Positions 35,236 through 45,593 of a stretch of DNA of 64,000 nt are shown piece by piece. The stretch lies in assembly GCF_027942865.1 (NCBI RefSeq), contig NC_134507.1, positions 33,276,447 through 33,340,446 of the forward strand, given 5' to 3'. A program made the translations under genes and the position numbers. Numbering within the stretch: the stretch's first letter is position 1; each line of letters starts with the position of its first letter. The stretch comes from Odontesthes bonariensis. Its lineage: Eukaryota; Chordata; Actinopteri; Atheriniformes; Atherinopsidae. The notes beneath the pieces were generated by a model. It did no database searches, was not told where the DNA came from, and worked only from the letters and a program-made list of their open reading frames with translations.

Positions 35236-35244
35236 CAAATAAAT

Positions 35245-35955
35245 GAACATGTGCATCTGTACTGTTATATGTTACGTTAAAACAGAGTACTGAAATATAT
35301 CTTTATTGAATAGATGAATAAATCTGAAGTCTGATTGTGTCCAGGGTTTCTTCCAGGTGTCCTCCCTCTGTCACCATCTCACATCTGAAATTCCTCTCAG
35401 TATATTTCAGAGCTGAGCCTTGGTTGGGAGAGTTTTTATCTTCACTTCATCTTCACAGACTATATTACCACAGCAATACAACTGAGCCAAATGCTGGATT
35501 TAAATTCATTTTTATTATATTTTCAAAGAAACGTCATCAATAAAAATAGAACATAAAACAATATTAACTATGTGTAAACTATATACATATATATGAAATG
35601 TATTCTGCCAGAGGGCAGGGTCTTTCCACTGCCTCAATGTTAATGATTTTGTTCCCAATATATTTTATATTTAGAAAGACTTTACCCTTTTCCAGGGCTC
35701 CCACAAGTCCTGGGAAATATAAAAGACTTCGGTGCTGGACATGAGGAGCTCCAGCACCCCCCTGTGCTGCTCTCCATCACGCCCATCACCTCCACTCCAG
35801 CTGCCTCATCAGTCACAATCAGCACCTGCCAAAACAAACAGCACTTATGTCCCATAATACCTTGCAGCTAGATATTAAACCCCTTTCTTACTCCTTGTTT
35901 ATTTCTTTAATCTCTTTCTCAATTGTGTCAGATCACTTGCCATTTTATGTCTGTA
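35245..35955. other. Intergenic with an exon-like patch on the minus strand
   Basis: At 35695-35830 the minus strand reads VLIVTDEAAGVEVMGVMES, then in another frame LELLMSSTEVFYISQDLWEP, after a plausible AG acceptor. It may belong with the exon-like pieces at 36.9-37.2 kb. No gene model can be completed. Confidence 0.3.
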
Positions 35956-36400
35956 TAATATACACTAGATTGCCAACAGTATTCACTCACTCATCCAGAT
36001 AATTAAATTCAGGGGTTCCCATCACTTCCATGGCCACAGGTGTAGAAATGCAAGCCCCTCGGCATGCAGACTGCTTCTACAAACATCTGTGAAAGAATGG
36101 CTCGCTCTCAGGAGCTCAGTGGGTTCCAGCGTGGTGCCATGATAGGATGCCACCTGTGCAACAAGTCCAGTGGAGACATTTCCTCGCTCCTAAATGTCCC
36201 ACAGTCAGCTGTCAGTGGTGTTAGAACAAAGTGGAAGCGACTGGGAACGCCAGCAGCTCAGCCACCAAGTGGTCGGCCACGTAAAATGACAGAGCGGGTT
36301 TGGAGGTCTGTAGCAATGGACTCTGCAGAAGGTTGGCGACCTTTCTGCAGAGTCCATTGCTGCAGACCTCCAAACTTCATGTGGCCTTTTACATGTTTAA
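35955..36400 (+). pseudogene. Tc1-type transposon, 5' end and transposase N-terminus
   Basis: The left terminus TACACTAGATTGCCAACAGT resembles Tc1 ends of fish. The transposase N-terminus (36064 on) reads ELSGFQRGAMIGCHLCNKSS, then SLLNVPQSAVSGVRTKWKRL and SGRPRKMTER, the paired-type DNA-binding region. After 36299 a snap-back palindrome replaces part of the gene, and the catalytic domain is missing. Confidence 0.8.
36299..36374. repeat. 32-bp near-perfect palindrome inside the Tc1 copy
   Basis: Arm 36299-36330 (TTTGGAGGTCTGTAGCAATG and on) is inverted at 36343-36374 with one mismatch and a 12-nt loop. In ordinary fish Tc1 copies only the right arm is present, so the left arm looks like a template-switch product. 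Confidence 0.8.
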
Positions 36401-36404
36401 ACCA

Positions 36405-36475
36405 GAGAAAACAACTCCTTGTATGTGCCTACCGACTTGGCAAATAAAGCTCATTCTGATTCTGATTAGAATGTG
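36405..36475 (+). mobile_element. Non-LTR retrotransposon 3' tail
   Basis: CGACTTGGCAAATAAAGCTC followed by (ATTCTG)n is a common fish LINE tail. Only the end is present, attached to the Tc1 fragment. Confidence 0.5.
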
Positions 36476-36479
36476 TTTT

Positions 36480-36895
36480 TAGATTAGATGAATTAGAATG
36501 CTTTTTACTTCTACATTGCTGTAGGGTGTTGTGTGCAGGAAGTCCCCTCCTGCATCCATGTTGGACTTTAAGTGGGTAATCCTGCACTGGCTGCCGAGGT
36601 CCAGCTCCTGGACTGCAGCTTCCCGCCACAGCGTGAGGGAGGCAGAAGCTTTATCCTGTACAGAACACAGTATGAGATGTCAGAACTATAAAGGCACCAG
36701 AGATTACTCTGTAATGTGCAGCCTACAAGTGACCACAGTAAACATATAAACAACCAGCGCCGCAGAAAGAGACAGTTAGCACACTCCCATAGACTACTAA
36801 GGTACTCACAGAATATGAAAGTTATCTTATTTTATCTTCCCTTATCTAGAAACCACAGAGGTTGTCCCTCCTCTCCAATCCTCCCGTTCTCTGGT
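36480..36895. other. Intergenic
   Basis: No gene recognised. Confidence 0.3.
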
Positions 36896-36900
36896 CTTAC

Positions 36901-37240
36901 CTGCTGCAGCTTCACCTCACGCAGCGGGACCTCCTCTCTCCCACTGCGGACCTTTTTCACAGCTGAGAGCTAAATAAGAACAAGTTCAATCACTTAGTGA
37001 TCTAATTAGACCTAAACATGTCATTGCAACAGCTTTTCTGTAATAAAACATTTCAAATACTGGTAGGCATTACTTTGTCTACCTAAAATGTTTGTATCTC
37101 TGAATTACAATTAAGCACGGTAATTTATCTGAGTGTATTAGTGTGTTCTTCTGATGAAGACAAATCAACATACCTGAACAACTTTGCCCTCCAGTGTGAG
37201 GAGGCCCTTTGTCCCCTTCACATTCTTTATAGTTGTGTGT
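36901..37240 (-). pseudogene. Two exon-like pieces, possible OB-fold protein
   Basis: Minus-strand piece ending at 37174 reads TIKNVKGTKGLLTLEGKVVQ before a GT donor. The next piece, 36969-36901 (69 nt), reads LSAVKKVRSGREEVPLREVK between AG and GT signals. Joined, they resemble the start of an OB-fold domain (V-x-G-K-V-V ... E-V-P-L-R-E-V). The upstream end runs into a hAT fragment, so this is a remnant or part of a gene I cannot complete. Confidence 0.35.
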
Positions 37241-37289
37241 AGGGACGGGGGACAGAGGAGGGCTTTCCTGCAAAGGGGTCCATCCTGCA

Positions 37290-37475
37290 AACCTTGCAGC
37301 ACCAACCCCGCTCCATGCTGTCAGAGGTGGAGAAGATCATTAGGCTTTCCCTGGCCCTGCCCATATCTGTCACAGCATCTGAGCGCTCTTTCTCAGCCTG
37401 AAAACCTGGCTGCGCAGCACCATGACGCAGGAGAGACTAACACATTTGGCCATTATGAACACTCACAGTGACCTT
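37290..37475 (+). pseudogene. hAT transposase C-terminal dimerisation fragment
   Basis: The plus strand reads MLSEVEKIIRLSLALPISVT, then ASERSFSA, a small deletion, and KTWLRSTMTQERLTHLAIMN. This is the hAT C-terminal domain. The missing LRRL segment shifts frame. Confidence 0.75.
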
Positions 37476-37745
37476 ATGGATAAATTGGCTTAAACAATTT
37501 ATCAAGGACACATCTTCAATTTGGAACTTCATACCGAATTTAATTTTCTCTAAATTAGGAGGCCTAAATTTCTTTTTACTTTGTAATTATAATGTTGAAA
37601 AAATCCCCTCAAAACTATCCTACTTTCATAAACAGATGCTTCTTTCTTGGTCATTGATCTGCAAACATAATTTTCCCCCACATAGATACTACATATGGAA
37701 CAATATTGGTATGAAGTTCCAAATTTAAAATGGGTTCTTGATAAG
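37476..37745 (+). pseudogene. L1-type LINE ORF2 C-terminal fragment
   Basis: The frame at 37468-37728 encodes LGGLNFFLLCNYNVEKIPSK and LSYFHKQMLLSWSLICKHNF, then YYIWNN. This matches the region after the reverse transcriptase of fish L1 elements. The two ends carry an imperfect inverted match (TTTGGAACTTCATACC and GGTATGAAGTTCCAAA). Confidence 0.7.
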
Positions 37746-37749
37746 TTGT

Positions 37750-39030
37750 TGCCAATTGCCAATTTATTTTGAAAATATTAATACCATCTCAAACCAACTG
37801 GGTTATGTGTCGCACACGGAGCAAGACACCTGAGCTCAGCCACTCTGCTGGGAAATAATATGGGCACGGAGCGCAAAAAGAGCGAGATGAGGAGCTAACT
37901 GGGCTATATAGTCCATCCCACCTGCAGTCAATGGCTATTTACCCTTATTGCGGTGTGCAATTAGGGCCGTCATGACTCAGGCTTTGGAACTGTTCAAAGG
38001 TTTTAAGATAATCACAGGACTATGGTGGGAAACCGCCCAAACTCGCCTTAACCATGGCCTGAACAGGCTAACGTTATGCCTGTTTGGTTCGTTAGCTAGC
38101 TAACTAATGCTAACGTTAGCTAGTGAACGCTAACAGTCAGAGCAGTAATTAAAACATATTAACAAACATACTTGCTTGATAACTTACCTTATTTATTCTT
38201 CTTCAAAAGAATTAAAAAAACTGGACTCAGCAGGCTGCCCTCAGTGCCCCGGCCTGTGTGCTGGACTGCTGCGTTGCTGACATAGACCTAATATACTTTG
38301 CTGAGCCGGAGAGACTGAATGTCGCACCATGCACACTTCTTCTTCTTTGAATGCGCAGTGGGAGTGAGACTGTGTTGCTACTTATTGTTGAATGAGCTTC
38401 ACTCTAAATAAAGTCATCTTCCCTCTAAACACTAAGTTTTTTGCATTTTTCACCATGCAACTAACTTTTACTTCATAAAAATCAGTCATAAGTGCATATG
38501 GTAATTAACCTAGTAAAGTTAATGAATGTATGTATGTCAGGGCAGCTATTGGACTTTACAGTGAAGATGTATTGTATATAGATAATCCATGAGCCTAGTC
38601 AAGCGGTGAAGTTGTAAAGCAATGAGATTGCTGAGATTTTCTCATGAGAATGAGAAAAAAGTGATCAGAGCTTCATCCTCTGTGGCTGGTTGACTGTTAG
38701 AGCTTCCAGCTGCCTCTAACTCCCACACCTCAAAAAACAAATGTCCCTCACAGGGTAGATATCTCAGGTGATGTTCTGACTGGGGTGGTTTATATAATCT
38801 ATGTGTAGAACTGTTTGTGTTCTACCATCCAGGTATAGACAATAGTGATCCATCAGCTACTATTTATAACACTCTCATGCTCTCTCCTTCACAGTGACGG
38901 TGCTGCTGTCAACACAAGTAATTATTAACTTCCGTCACAGAAATGGATGTTAATGACATGATTTTTATCCATAAGGACAATTCTTTCCAATTCTAAAAAA
39001 AAATACAGTTATATTTACTTCTGCGTCCTG
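37750..39030. other. Intergenic, transposon-rich
   Basis: No gene recognised. It contains a TAGCTAGC/GCTAACGTTAGC-type patch near 38090-38120, common in fish repeats. Confidence 0.3.
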
Positions 39031-39066
39031 CATGTCTTTTGTTGAAACATCTGACAATCACCCTGT

Positions 39067-39157
<91 letters not shown>

Positions 39158-39301
39158 ACAGACACGAGGAAGTTAACCAGCTTGGGCTGCTGCTGATTGG
39201 TTGGCAGACACCTCTGTTTCTATTGGCTCTCAGTCTCCATGTTTCTGATCCTGGACCTGCTGAGATGTCACAGGCCATTGTTGGCTTTGATCCTCATACG
39301 T
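39031..39301. repeat. Diverged copy of the array spacer, split by (CA)n
   Basis: CATGTCTTTTGTTGAAACAT (39031) and GATCCTCATACGTTTAACTT (39290) match the spacer after 5S in the array units (40170-40290). A (CA)n microsatellite at 39068-39164 is inserted between. This is an older copy than the units that follow. Confidence 0.8.
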
Positions 39302-39414
39302 TTAACTTTGTCCTGAGCGGGCGGGAGTGCAAAGTTGTACCATCTGAAACGGCTGAAGAGTGCTCACTGCAGCGGGTGGGCGGAGGTGCAAAGTGACGCT
39401 TTGTAGGCAAAAAA

Positions 39415-39434
39415 AGAGCACCGCCACAAGTGCG
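39415..39434 (+). promoter_or_regulatory. Proximal sequence element of U2 copy 1
   Basis: GAGCACCGCCACAAGTGCGC ends 45 bp before U2, where the snRNA proximal element sits. The same block precedes the other two copies. Confidence 0.5.
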
Positions 39435-39478
39435 CATTGTGCCAGGAAGGGCGCTCGGACGTGAAACAGTGGAGGGTT

Positions 39479-39666
39479 ATCGCTTCTCGGCCTTTTGGCT
39501 AAGATCAAGTGTAGTATCTGTTCTTATCAGTTTAATATCTGATACGTCCTCTATATGAGGACTACATATTAAATGGATTTTTAGGCACAGGGGTTGAAAA
39601 AGGGGCTTGCTCCGTTCACTCCACGCATCGACCCGGTACTGCAGTGCCGCCGGGAACGGTGCACTC
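39479..39666 (+). ncRNA. U2: U2 snRNA, copy 1
   Basis: A 188-nt match to vertebrate U2: the 5' end ATCGCTTCTCGGCCTTTTGG, the branch-site recognition segment GTGTAGTATCTG, an Sm site in GGATTTTTAGG, and the 3' stem ending GGAACGGTGCACTC. U2 pairs with the intron branch point in the spliceosome. All key segments are intact. Confidence 0.95.
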
Positions 39667-40033
39667 TTCCCAACTCTTGTGAAATAACAAAACCAGCGGT
39701 ACATGGTGGTAGTTTCAGGGAGCCGTTGTATTCTGACTTCTAAAATAGGACTATAATCTTTAGAAAAGACGCAGTTTATGAGCATGTCGTGGGACTGAGC
39801 TTCCCTGGTTTCCCTGTATGACCATGAACACCAAACTACACACAGAGAACAGAGGAGCTTGACAGACACACACTAAGTTATCTGAGAGTCCCATTTTCAG
39901 CTGCAGAGAACAATCACATCAGGGAAGTCGACGTGCAGGCTCAACATCAGCCTCTCAAGCCAACTCTCTGGTGAAATAGGGGAAACGTATGGTTCCAGCA
40001 CCTATGTAACACATATTTGTCACGGGGACTGTG

Positions 40034-40152
40034 GCTTACGGCCACACCGCCCTGAACACGCCCGATCTCGTCCGAACTCGGAAGCCAAGCAGGGTCGGGC
40101 CTGGTTAGTACTTGGATGGGAGACCGCTTGGGAATACCAGGTGCTGTAAGCA
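40034..40152 (+). rRNA. 5S: 5S rRNA, copy 1
   Basis: A 119-nt match from GCTTACGGCCACACCGCCCT to GTGCTGTAAGC, with the internal control region intact (A box AGCCAAGCAGGGTCGGGCC, C box GGATGGGAGACCG). A T run follows as Pol III terminator (40153-40157). A component of the large ribosomal subunit. Confidence 0.95.
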
Positions 40153-40157
40153 TTTTT
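40153..40157 (+). terminator. Pol III terminator of 5S copy 1
   Basis: A run of five T directly follows the 5S gene. Confidence 0.8.
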
Positions 40158-40361
40158 CTCTCTTCTCTCTGCATGTCTTTTGTTGAAACATCTGATGATC
40201 ACCCTGTGATCCATCTTGCTGATCCTGGATCTGCTAAGGTGTCCCAGGTCATGGTTGCCTTTGATCCTCATACATTTAACTTTGTCCTGACAAAGGAGCA
40301 GTTCCAAAAAGTCAAACAGGGACTGCCTTTGCAAACTGCATGCGCCTGGAGAAGCCAAAAG

Positions 40362-40438
40362 GCTTACAGCACCTGGTATTCCCAGGCGGTCTCCCCATCC
40401 AAGTACTAACCAGGCCCGACTCTGCTTAGCTTCTGAGA
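40362..40438 (-). pseudogene. Antisense 5S fragment, unit 1
   Basis: The minus strand carries the 3' two thirds of 5S (AGAAGCTAAGC through GGTGCTGTAAGC) without the 5' third. It has GAGTCGGGCC where the gene has GGGTCGGGCC, and the B/C boxes are partly kept. It is repeated in unit 2, so it is part of the amplified unit. Confidence 0.85.
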
Positions 40439-40678
40439 TAAAACTCTGGCTTTTAGTCTGCGAAAAGAGAGTGAAAGTGAACTCCACTTTGAGATGGCTC
40501 TGGGATTGGGCCGACTGGGAGAATTGCTTGAAAAAAAGCTCTACACCCAATGAGCGGTCAGAACAAAGCCTCAACACCCCTAGTCTTTTGCACAGAGTAA
40601 AAGACAAAGCAGCCATTGAATAGGGCCCGATTGTTCCTACCTGGTCGGCCGAGGAGCCAGCGTCTCAACCAAGCAAAG

Positions 40679-40698
40679 CTCACCGTGGGGAAGGTGGC
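40679..40698 (+). promoter_or_regulatory. Proximal sequence element of U5 copy 1
   Basis: CTCACCGTGGGGAAGGTGGC lies 47 bp before U5, close in spacing and form to vertebrate snRNA proximal elements. Identical at 42374-42393. Confidence 0.5.
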
Positions 40699-40744
40699 TA
40701 TGCCAACTAGCCTGATGCACTGCTCCCGCAGTGTCAAATACTCG

Positions 40745-40863
40745 TACTCTGGTTTCTCTTCATAACGTACAAGTCTTTCGCCTTTTACTAAAGACTTCCG
40801 TGGAGAGCAGCATTAATGAGTTGTTTTTATTTTTGGAAGGCTTTACCTTTGCGGGTGAAGCCC
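40745..40863 (+). ncRNA. U5: U5 snRNA, copy 1
   Basis: About 119 nt: TACTCTGGTTTCTCTTCATA, then the invariant loop CGCCTTTTACTAAAG with its flanking stem (AAGTCTT and AAGACTT), an Sm site ATTTTTGG, and a 3' stem GGCTTTACC/GGGTGAAGCC. The loop holds exon ends during splicing. The exact 5' end is uncertain by a few bases. Confidence 0.92.
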
Positions 40864-41160
40864 ATTCTGTCTGTGCAAAGGAAATCTTCTTGCTGTGCCA
40901 AGTGACTTCTCGGAGTAGAGTCACCTTATTTCTTGAGACCGTGCCCATGTTCGAAGCTGGAGCGCTAAATTGTTGTTGTTTGAATGGTGCTCAGTGGAGC
41001 GGGCGGGAGTGCAAAGTTGTACCATCTGAAACGGCTGAAGAGTGCTCACTGCAGCGGGTGGGCGGAGGTGCAAAGTGACGCTTTGTAGGCAAAAAAAGAG
41101 CACCGCCACAAGTGCGCATTGTGCCAGGAAGGGCTCTCGGACGTGAAACAGTGGAGGGTT

Positions 41161-41348
41161 ATCGCTTCTCGGCCTTTTGGCTAAGATCAAGTGTAGTATC
41201 TGTTCTTATCAGTTTAATATCTGATACGTCCTCTATATGAGGACTACATGTTAAATGGATTTTTAGGCACAGGGGTTGAAAAAGGGGCTTGCTCCGTTCA
41301 CTCCACGCATCGACCCGGTACTGCAGTGCCGCCGGGAACGGTGCACTC
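41161..41348 (+). ncRNA. U2: U2 snRNA, copy 2
   Basis: Same as copy 1 except for an ACATGTT in place of ACATATT near position 90. All functional segments are intact. Confidence 0.95.
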
Positions 41349-41715
41349 TTCCCAACTCTTGTGAAATAACAAAACCAGTGGTACATGGTGGTAGTTTCAG
41401 GGAGCCATTGTATTCTGACTTCTAAAATGGAACTATAATCTTTAGAAAAGACGCAGTTGATGAGCACGTCGTGGGATTGAGCTTCCCTGGTTTCTCTGTA
41501 TGACCATGAACACCAAACTACACACAGAGAACAGAGGAGCTTGACAGACACACACTAAGTTATCTGAGAGTCCCATTTTCAGCTGCAGAGAACAATCACA
41601 TCAGGGAAGTCGACGTGCAGGCTCAACATCAGCCTCTCAAGCCAACTCTCTGGTAAAATAGGGGCAACGTATGGTTCCAGCACCTATGTAACACATATTT
41701 GTCACGGGGACTGTG

Positions 41716-41834
41716 GCTTACGGCCACACCGCCCTGAACACGCCCGATCTCGTCCGAACTCGGAAGCCAAGCAGGGTCGGGCCTGGTTAGTACTTGGATG
41801 GGAGACCGCTTGGGAATACCAGGTGCTGTAAGCA
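41716..41834 (+). rRNA. 5S: 5S rRNA, copy 2
   Basis: Identical to copy 1 over 119 nt, followed by a T run. Confidence 0.95.
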
Positions 41835-42056
41835 TTTTTCTCTCTTCTCTCTGCATGTCTTTTGTTGAAACATCTGTTGATCACCCTGTGATCCATCTTG
41901 CTGATCCTGGATCTGCTAAGGTGTCCCAGGTCATGGTTGCCTTTGATCCTCATACATTTAACTTTGTCCTGACAAAGGAGCAGTTCCAAAAAGTCAAACA
42001 GGGACTGCCTTTGCATTTGACGCAGTCAAACTGCATGCGCCTGGAGAAGCCAAAAG

Positions 42057-42133
42057 GCTTTCAGCACCTGGTATTCCCAGGCGGTCTCCCCATCCAAGTA
42101 CTAACCAGGCCCGACTCTGCTTAGCTTCTGAGA
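42057..42133 (-). pseudogene. Antisense 5S fragment, unit 2
   Basis: As in unit 1, with GCTTTCAGC in place of GCTTACAGC at the edge. Confidence 0.85.
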
Positions 42134-42373
42134 TAAAACTCTGGCTTTTAGTCTGCGAAAAGAGAGTGAAAGTGAACTCCACTTTGAGATGGCTCTGGGA
42201 TTGGGCCGACTGGGAGAATTGCTTGAAAAAAACCTCTACACCCAATGAGCGGTCAGAACAAAGCCTCAAGACCCCTAGTCTTTTGCACAGAGTAAAAGAC
42301 ATAGTAGCCATTGAATAGGGCCCGATTGTTCCTACCTGGTCGGCCGAGGAGCCAGCGTCTCAACCAAGCAAAG

Positions 42374-42393
42374 CTCACCGTGGGGAAGGTGGC
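42374..42393 (+). promoter_or_regulatory. Proximal sequence element of U5 copy 2
   Basis: Identical in sequence and spacing to the element of U5 copy 1. Confidence 0.5.
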
Positions 42394-42439
42394 TATGCCA
42401 ACTAGCCTGATGCACTGCTCCCGCAGTGTCAAATACTCG

Positions 42440-42558
42440 TACTCTGGTTTCTCTTCATAACGTACAAGTCTTTCGCCTTTTACTAAAGACTTCCGTGGAG
42501 AGCAGCATTAATGAGTTGTTTCTATTTTTGGAAGGCTTTACCTTTGCGGGTGAAGCCC
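42440..42558 (+). ncRNA. U5: U5 snRNA, copy 2
   Basis: Differs from copy 1 at one base in the U-rich segment before the Sm site (TTGTTTCTATTTTTGG against TTGTTTTTATTTTTGG). Loop and stems are the same. Confidence 0.92.
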
Positions 42559-42855
42559 ATTCTGTCTGTGCAAAGGAAATCTTCTTGCTGTGCCAAGTGA
42601 CTTCTCGGAGTAGAGTCACCTTATTTCTTGAGACCGTGCCCATGTTCAAAGCTGGAGCGCTAAATTGTTGTTGTTTGAATGGTGCTCAGTGGAGCGGGCG
42701 GGAGTGCAAAGTTGTACCATCTGAAACGGCTGAAGAGTGCTCACTGCAGCGGGTGGGCGGAGGTGCAAAGTGACGCTTTGTAGGCAAAAAAAGAGCACCG
42801 CCACAAGTGCGCATTGTGCCAGGAAGGGCTCTCGGACGTGAAACAGTGGAGGGTT

Positions 42856-42904
42856 ATCGCTTCTCGGCCTTTTGGCTAAGATCAAGTGTAGTATCTGTTC
42901 TTAT
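42856..42904 (+). pseudogene. U2: Truncated U2 (first 49 nt), unit 3
   Basis: U2 runs normally to CTGTTCTTAT and then joins spacer sequence (AGTAGTTTCAGGGAGCC) that lies 3' of U2 in full units. The Sm site and 3' stems are gone. Confidence 0.9.
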
Positions 42905-43187
42905 AGTAGTTTCAGGGAGCCGTTGTATTCTGACTTCTAAAATAGGACTATAATCTTTAGAAAAGACGCAGTTTATGAGCATGTCGTGGGACTGAGCTTC
43001 CCTGGTTTCCCTGTATGACCATGAACACCAAACTACACACAGAGAACAGAGGAGCTTGACAGACACACACTAAGTTATCTGAGAGTCCCATTTTCAGCTG
43101 CAGAGAACAATCACATCAGGGAAGTCGACGTGCAGGCTCAACATCAGCCTCTCAAGCCAACTCTCTGGTAAAATAGGGGAAACGTAT

Positions 43188-43210
43188 GGGAATACCAGGT
43201 GCTGTAAGCA
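43188..43210 (+). pseudogene. 5S: 5S remnant (last 23 nt), unit 3
   Basis: GGAATACCAGGTGCTGTAAGC follows directly on spacer AACGTATG. The internal promoter is lost. Confidence 0.9.
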
Positions 43211-43515
43211 TTTTTCTCTTCTCTCTGCATGTCTTTTGTTGAAACATCTGTTGTGACACAGATTTCTGAATAATATGCATCCTATTCTAATACAAAGCTT
43301 TTATACTAGTCTCATGCCATTACTACATGGAACAATTTTCTATTAATATCCCATAGTTATACAGATTTATAACTACAGTAATGCAATCGTGTCAGCCTCT
43401 GTGCTTTTTTCCCCTCTATAACTTGTAAACTAAACAACTGGTTATACTATACAGGATGGCTGTGTGTGTGTGTGTTAGTGTGTGTGTGTCTGTCTGTGTG
43501 TGTTTACAGAAGCAA

Positions 43516-45593
43516 ATGGATCCTCTGATGCCTGTGCTGTCCATCCTGGACACAAGCTTCCCTAAGGACAGGCAGCAGTGTGTGCTTGGGATGACCAAGG
43601 AGGCCAAGGACTTCCTTAAGGCACATGCACGGGACCGTGAGACAGTGGACAGTAGGCTGAGAGACTCAGACAAGGCTTACAAAGAAGGTGAGAAGAGTGC
43701 ATGCACAACCCTGTGCTTACAACTGCACTACTGTCTAGGCATGATTACTTTAATTTTGTTCCCCCTTATTTATCTGTCTACAGCTTTGAAGAAATGCCAG
43801 ATCGTCACACCCTCTCCGACTGAGGCGCAAGTCCTGGGGCAGCTGGTGATGACCTTTGGCCAGTACACCAGCAAGAGCTTCAAGTGGCTGGTCGAGAATG
43901 ATGTCGGCTACTGCAAATAGTAAGTGTGGTACACTAAATGTGATCGCCATGTGAATAGTGTTATAACTTAATAGTACTGTATCACTATGTTACATTACTA
44001 TGCCATTTCAGAATCGTCAACCGCCACATGAACGAGATGAGGCACCCTGAGAAGAGGAAGACCATCAACGACGAGTGGCTGAAGGAGCAGCTGGTCAAGT
44101 ACGCGCACCTCTTCACCACCGTCTCGTGCCACCTGGAGGTGAATGTGGACCGGGCCATCTATGGACAGGGGAGGTTCAAGTCGTTCACCTACCTGGAGAT
44201 GTGGCAGTGGTACAGCCTGCACAAGAGGCTCCTGGTGGATCCTCAGGCTGGCAGCGACGCTGAGAGGAAGAGGGCGCAGGAGGCCTACACGTCGGTGACA
44301 CAGTGGCTCCTCATGAAGGAGGATGACATCAATTCAAAGGCCCTGAAGAGGTTCAGAAAGTACATTATGGACAAGGAGGTATGTGTGCAGGTGAACATGT
44401 GTATAAAGGAATAACATAACAAATGTATTGAGCACAACTGAAATGTAATATTCCTCCTAATACCTCAGCAGGGTGTAGCCACTCCTTCCACCGCATCTGC
44501 TTCCTCCAACAAGCCCCCAGCAGCATCTGCAGCAGCAGCAGCAGCACCACCCACCACCAGCAAGGCCCTCCATCACCTCCTCCTCCTGCATCTCCCTCCA
44601 TCACCAGCAAGGCCCCAGCAGCATCTGCAGCAGCAGCAGCAGCAGCAGCAGCACCCACTGCCACCATCAGCAAGGCCCCTCAATCACCTCCTCCTCCTGC
44701 ACCTCCCTCCATCACCAGCAAGAATCGTCCATCAGCCACACCTACCTCCACCACAAAGCCCCCTTCAGCACCAGCAGCAGCAGCAGCATCCCCCACCACC
44801 ACCGCGAAGCCGAAGAAGAAGGCCTCCTCCAAGTCGGCTGCCCCAACACCATCGCCTGCCACCCCAGCACCCCGTGCAGCTGTGCCCACCTCTTCACCGG
44901 TACCCTCCTTCTTTGTGCCCCGTCCATCAGCCACCACTGCCAGCTCAGCAGACCCCAGCTGAGAAGACGACGCTCTGCTTGTGGAGGCTCTGTCCACCTA
45001 CGAAACACAAGGTACATATTCATTTAACACAAGTTGTATTAGTTTACTGGCTAATAGCACACAGATCGTGCATGTCACATCCAGTGGGCTGCTGTAATGA
45101 AAAGCCTCATTCCACAGTGTGGATATACTATAATCAATGTGTTTTGGGTTTTTTTGTATTTACAGAGAGCCAGTCACAGGAGGCAGTTGGTGGTGAAGAC
45201 GCCATCCTGTTTGAAGGATGGCACAAATCCTGGGAGGCTGAGGACAGCGGGCTGCCCAAGCAAGACATTAAGTGGCTGAAGGAGGATGAGGAGAGGGGGC
45301 TCTTTCTGAAGCCGCGGCCCTTCTCTGACATGTACGGCAGGAATAGGTGGAGGAAGATCCTGAAGAGTGAAAAGATGTGGTTCCACCCTCCCGAGATGCC
45401 CGGTGTGGTGGATGGCAGCACGGTCCCCGTGGCAGACAGTTTCTTCCGACACCGCGTCTTCTTCTGGAGGCCAGTTGGTGTGTGGCGCTACAGCGAGCCC
45501 GGCTGCCCTGCCAAGGACAACCCGAAGGCTTTCCTGTACCGCTGTGGCTACGGCAACACGGTGAGGCCCATCTGTGACATCAACGGCTGGTAA
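43516..45593 (+). pseudogene. Copy A gene: N-terminal half of the Dada-like protein, broken
   Basis: Exon-like blocks 43516-43687, 43784-43919, 44012-44378, 44469-45011 and 45166-45593 line up with exons 1-5 of the copy B gene, with the same phases. Block 2 carries TFGQYTSKSFKWLVENDVGY and block 5 GLFLKPRPFSDMYG and FFWRPVGVWRY. Joining blocks 2 and 3 makes TA|A, a stop where B has Tyr. Block 4 is frameshifted and has TGA where B has Trp. Block 5 runs straight through the site of B's intron 5 and stops after ICDINGW, so no transposase core is present. It could instead be a short expressed relative with other splicing, but that seems less likely. AATAAA lies at 46179. Confidence 0.7.

Larger units (their letters stand above)
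39302..43215 (+). repeat. Tandem units carrying U2, 5S, antisense 5S and U5
   Basis: The unit is about 1.69 kb: U2 starts at 39479, 41161 and 42856 (spacings 1682 and 1695), 5S at 40034 and 41716, U5 at 40745 and 42440. Units differ by few substitutions and a 12-13-bp indel (near 42015). The third unit has two internal deletions, leaving the first 49 nt of U2 and the last 23 nt of 5S. Confidence 0.95.

Noticed and set aside
39068-39164. His/Thr or Cys/Val repeat protein
   Set aside because: Plain (CA)n microsatellite.
44365-45023. Ala/Gly-rich minus-strand frames over copy A block 4
   Set aside because: Antisense of a CAG/CCA-rich linker. The plus strand matches copy B's exon 4 by position.
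43516-45593. Copy A gene as a working short protein
   Set aside because: The natural splice joins give a stop after block 2, and block 4 is shifted. Kept as a probable pseudogene until transcripts say otherwise.
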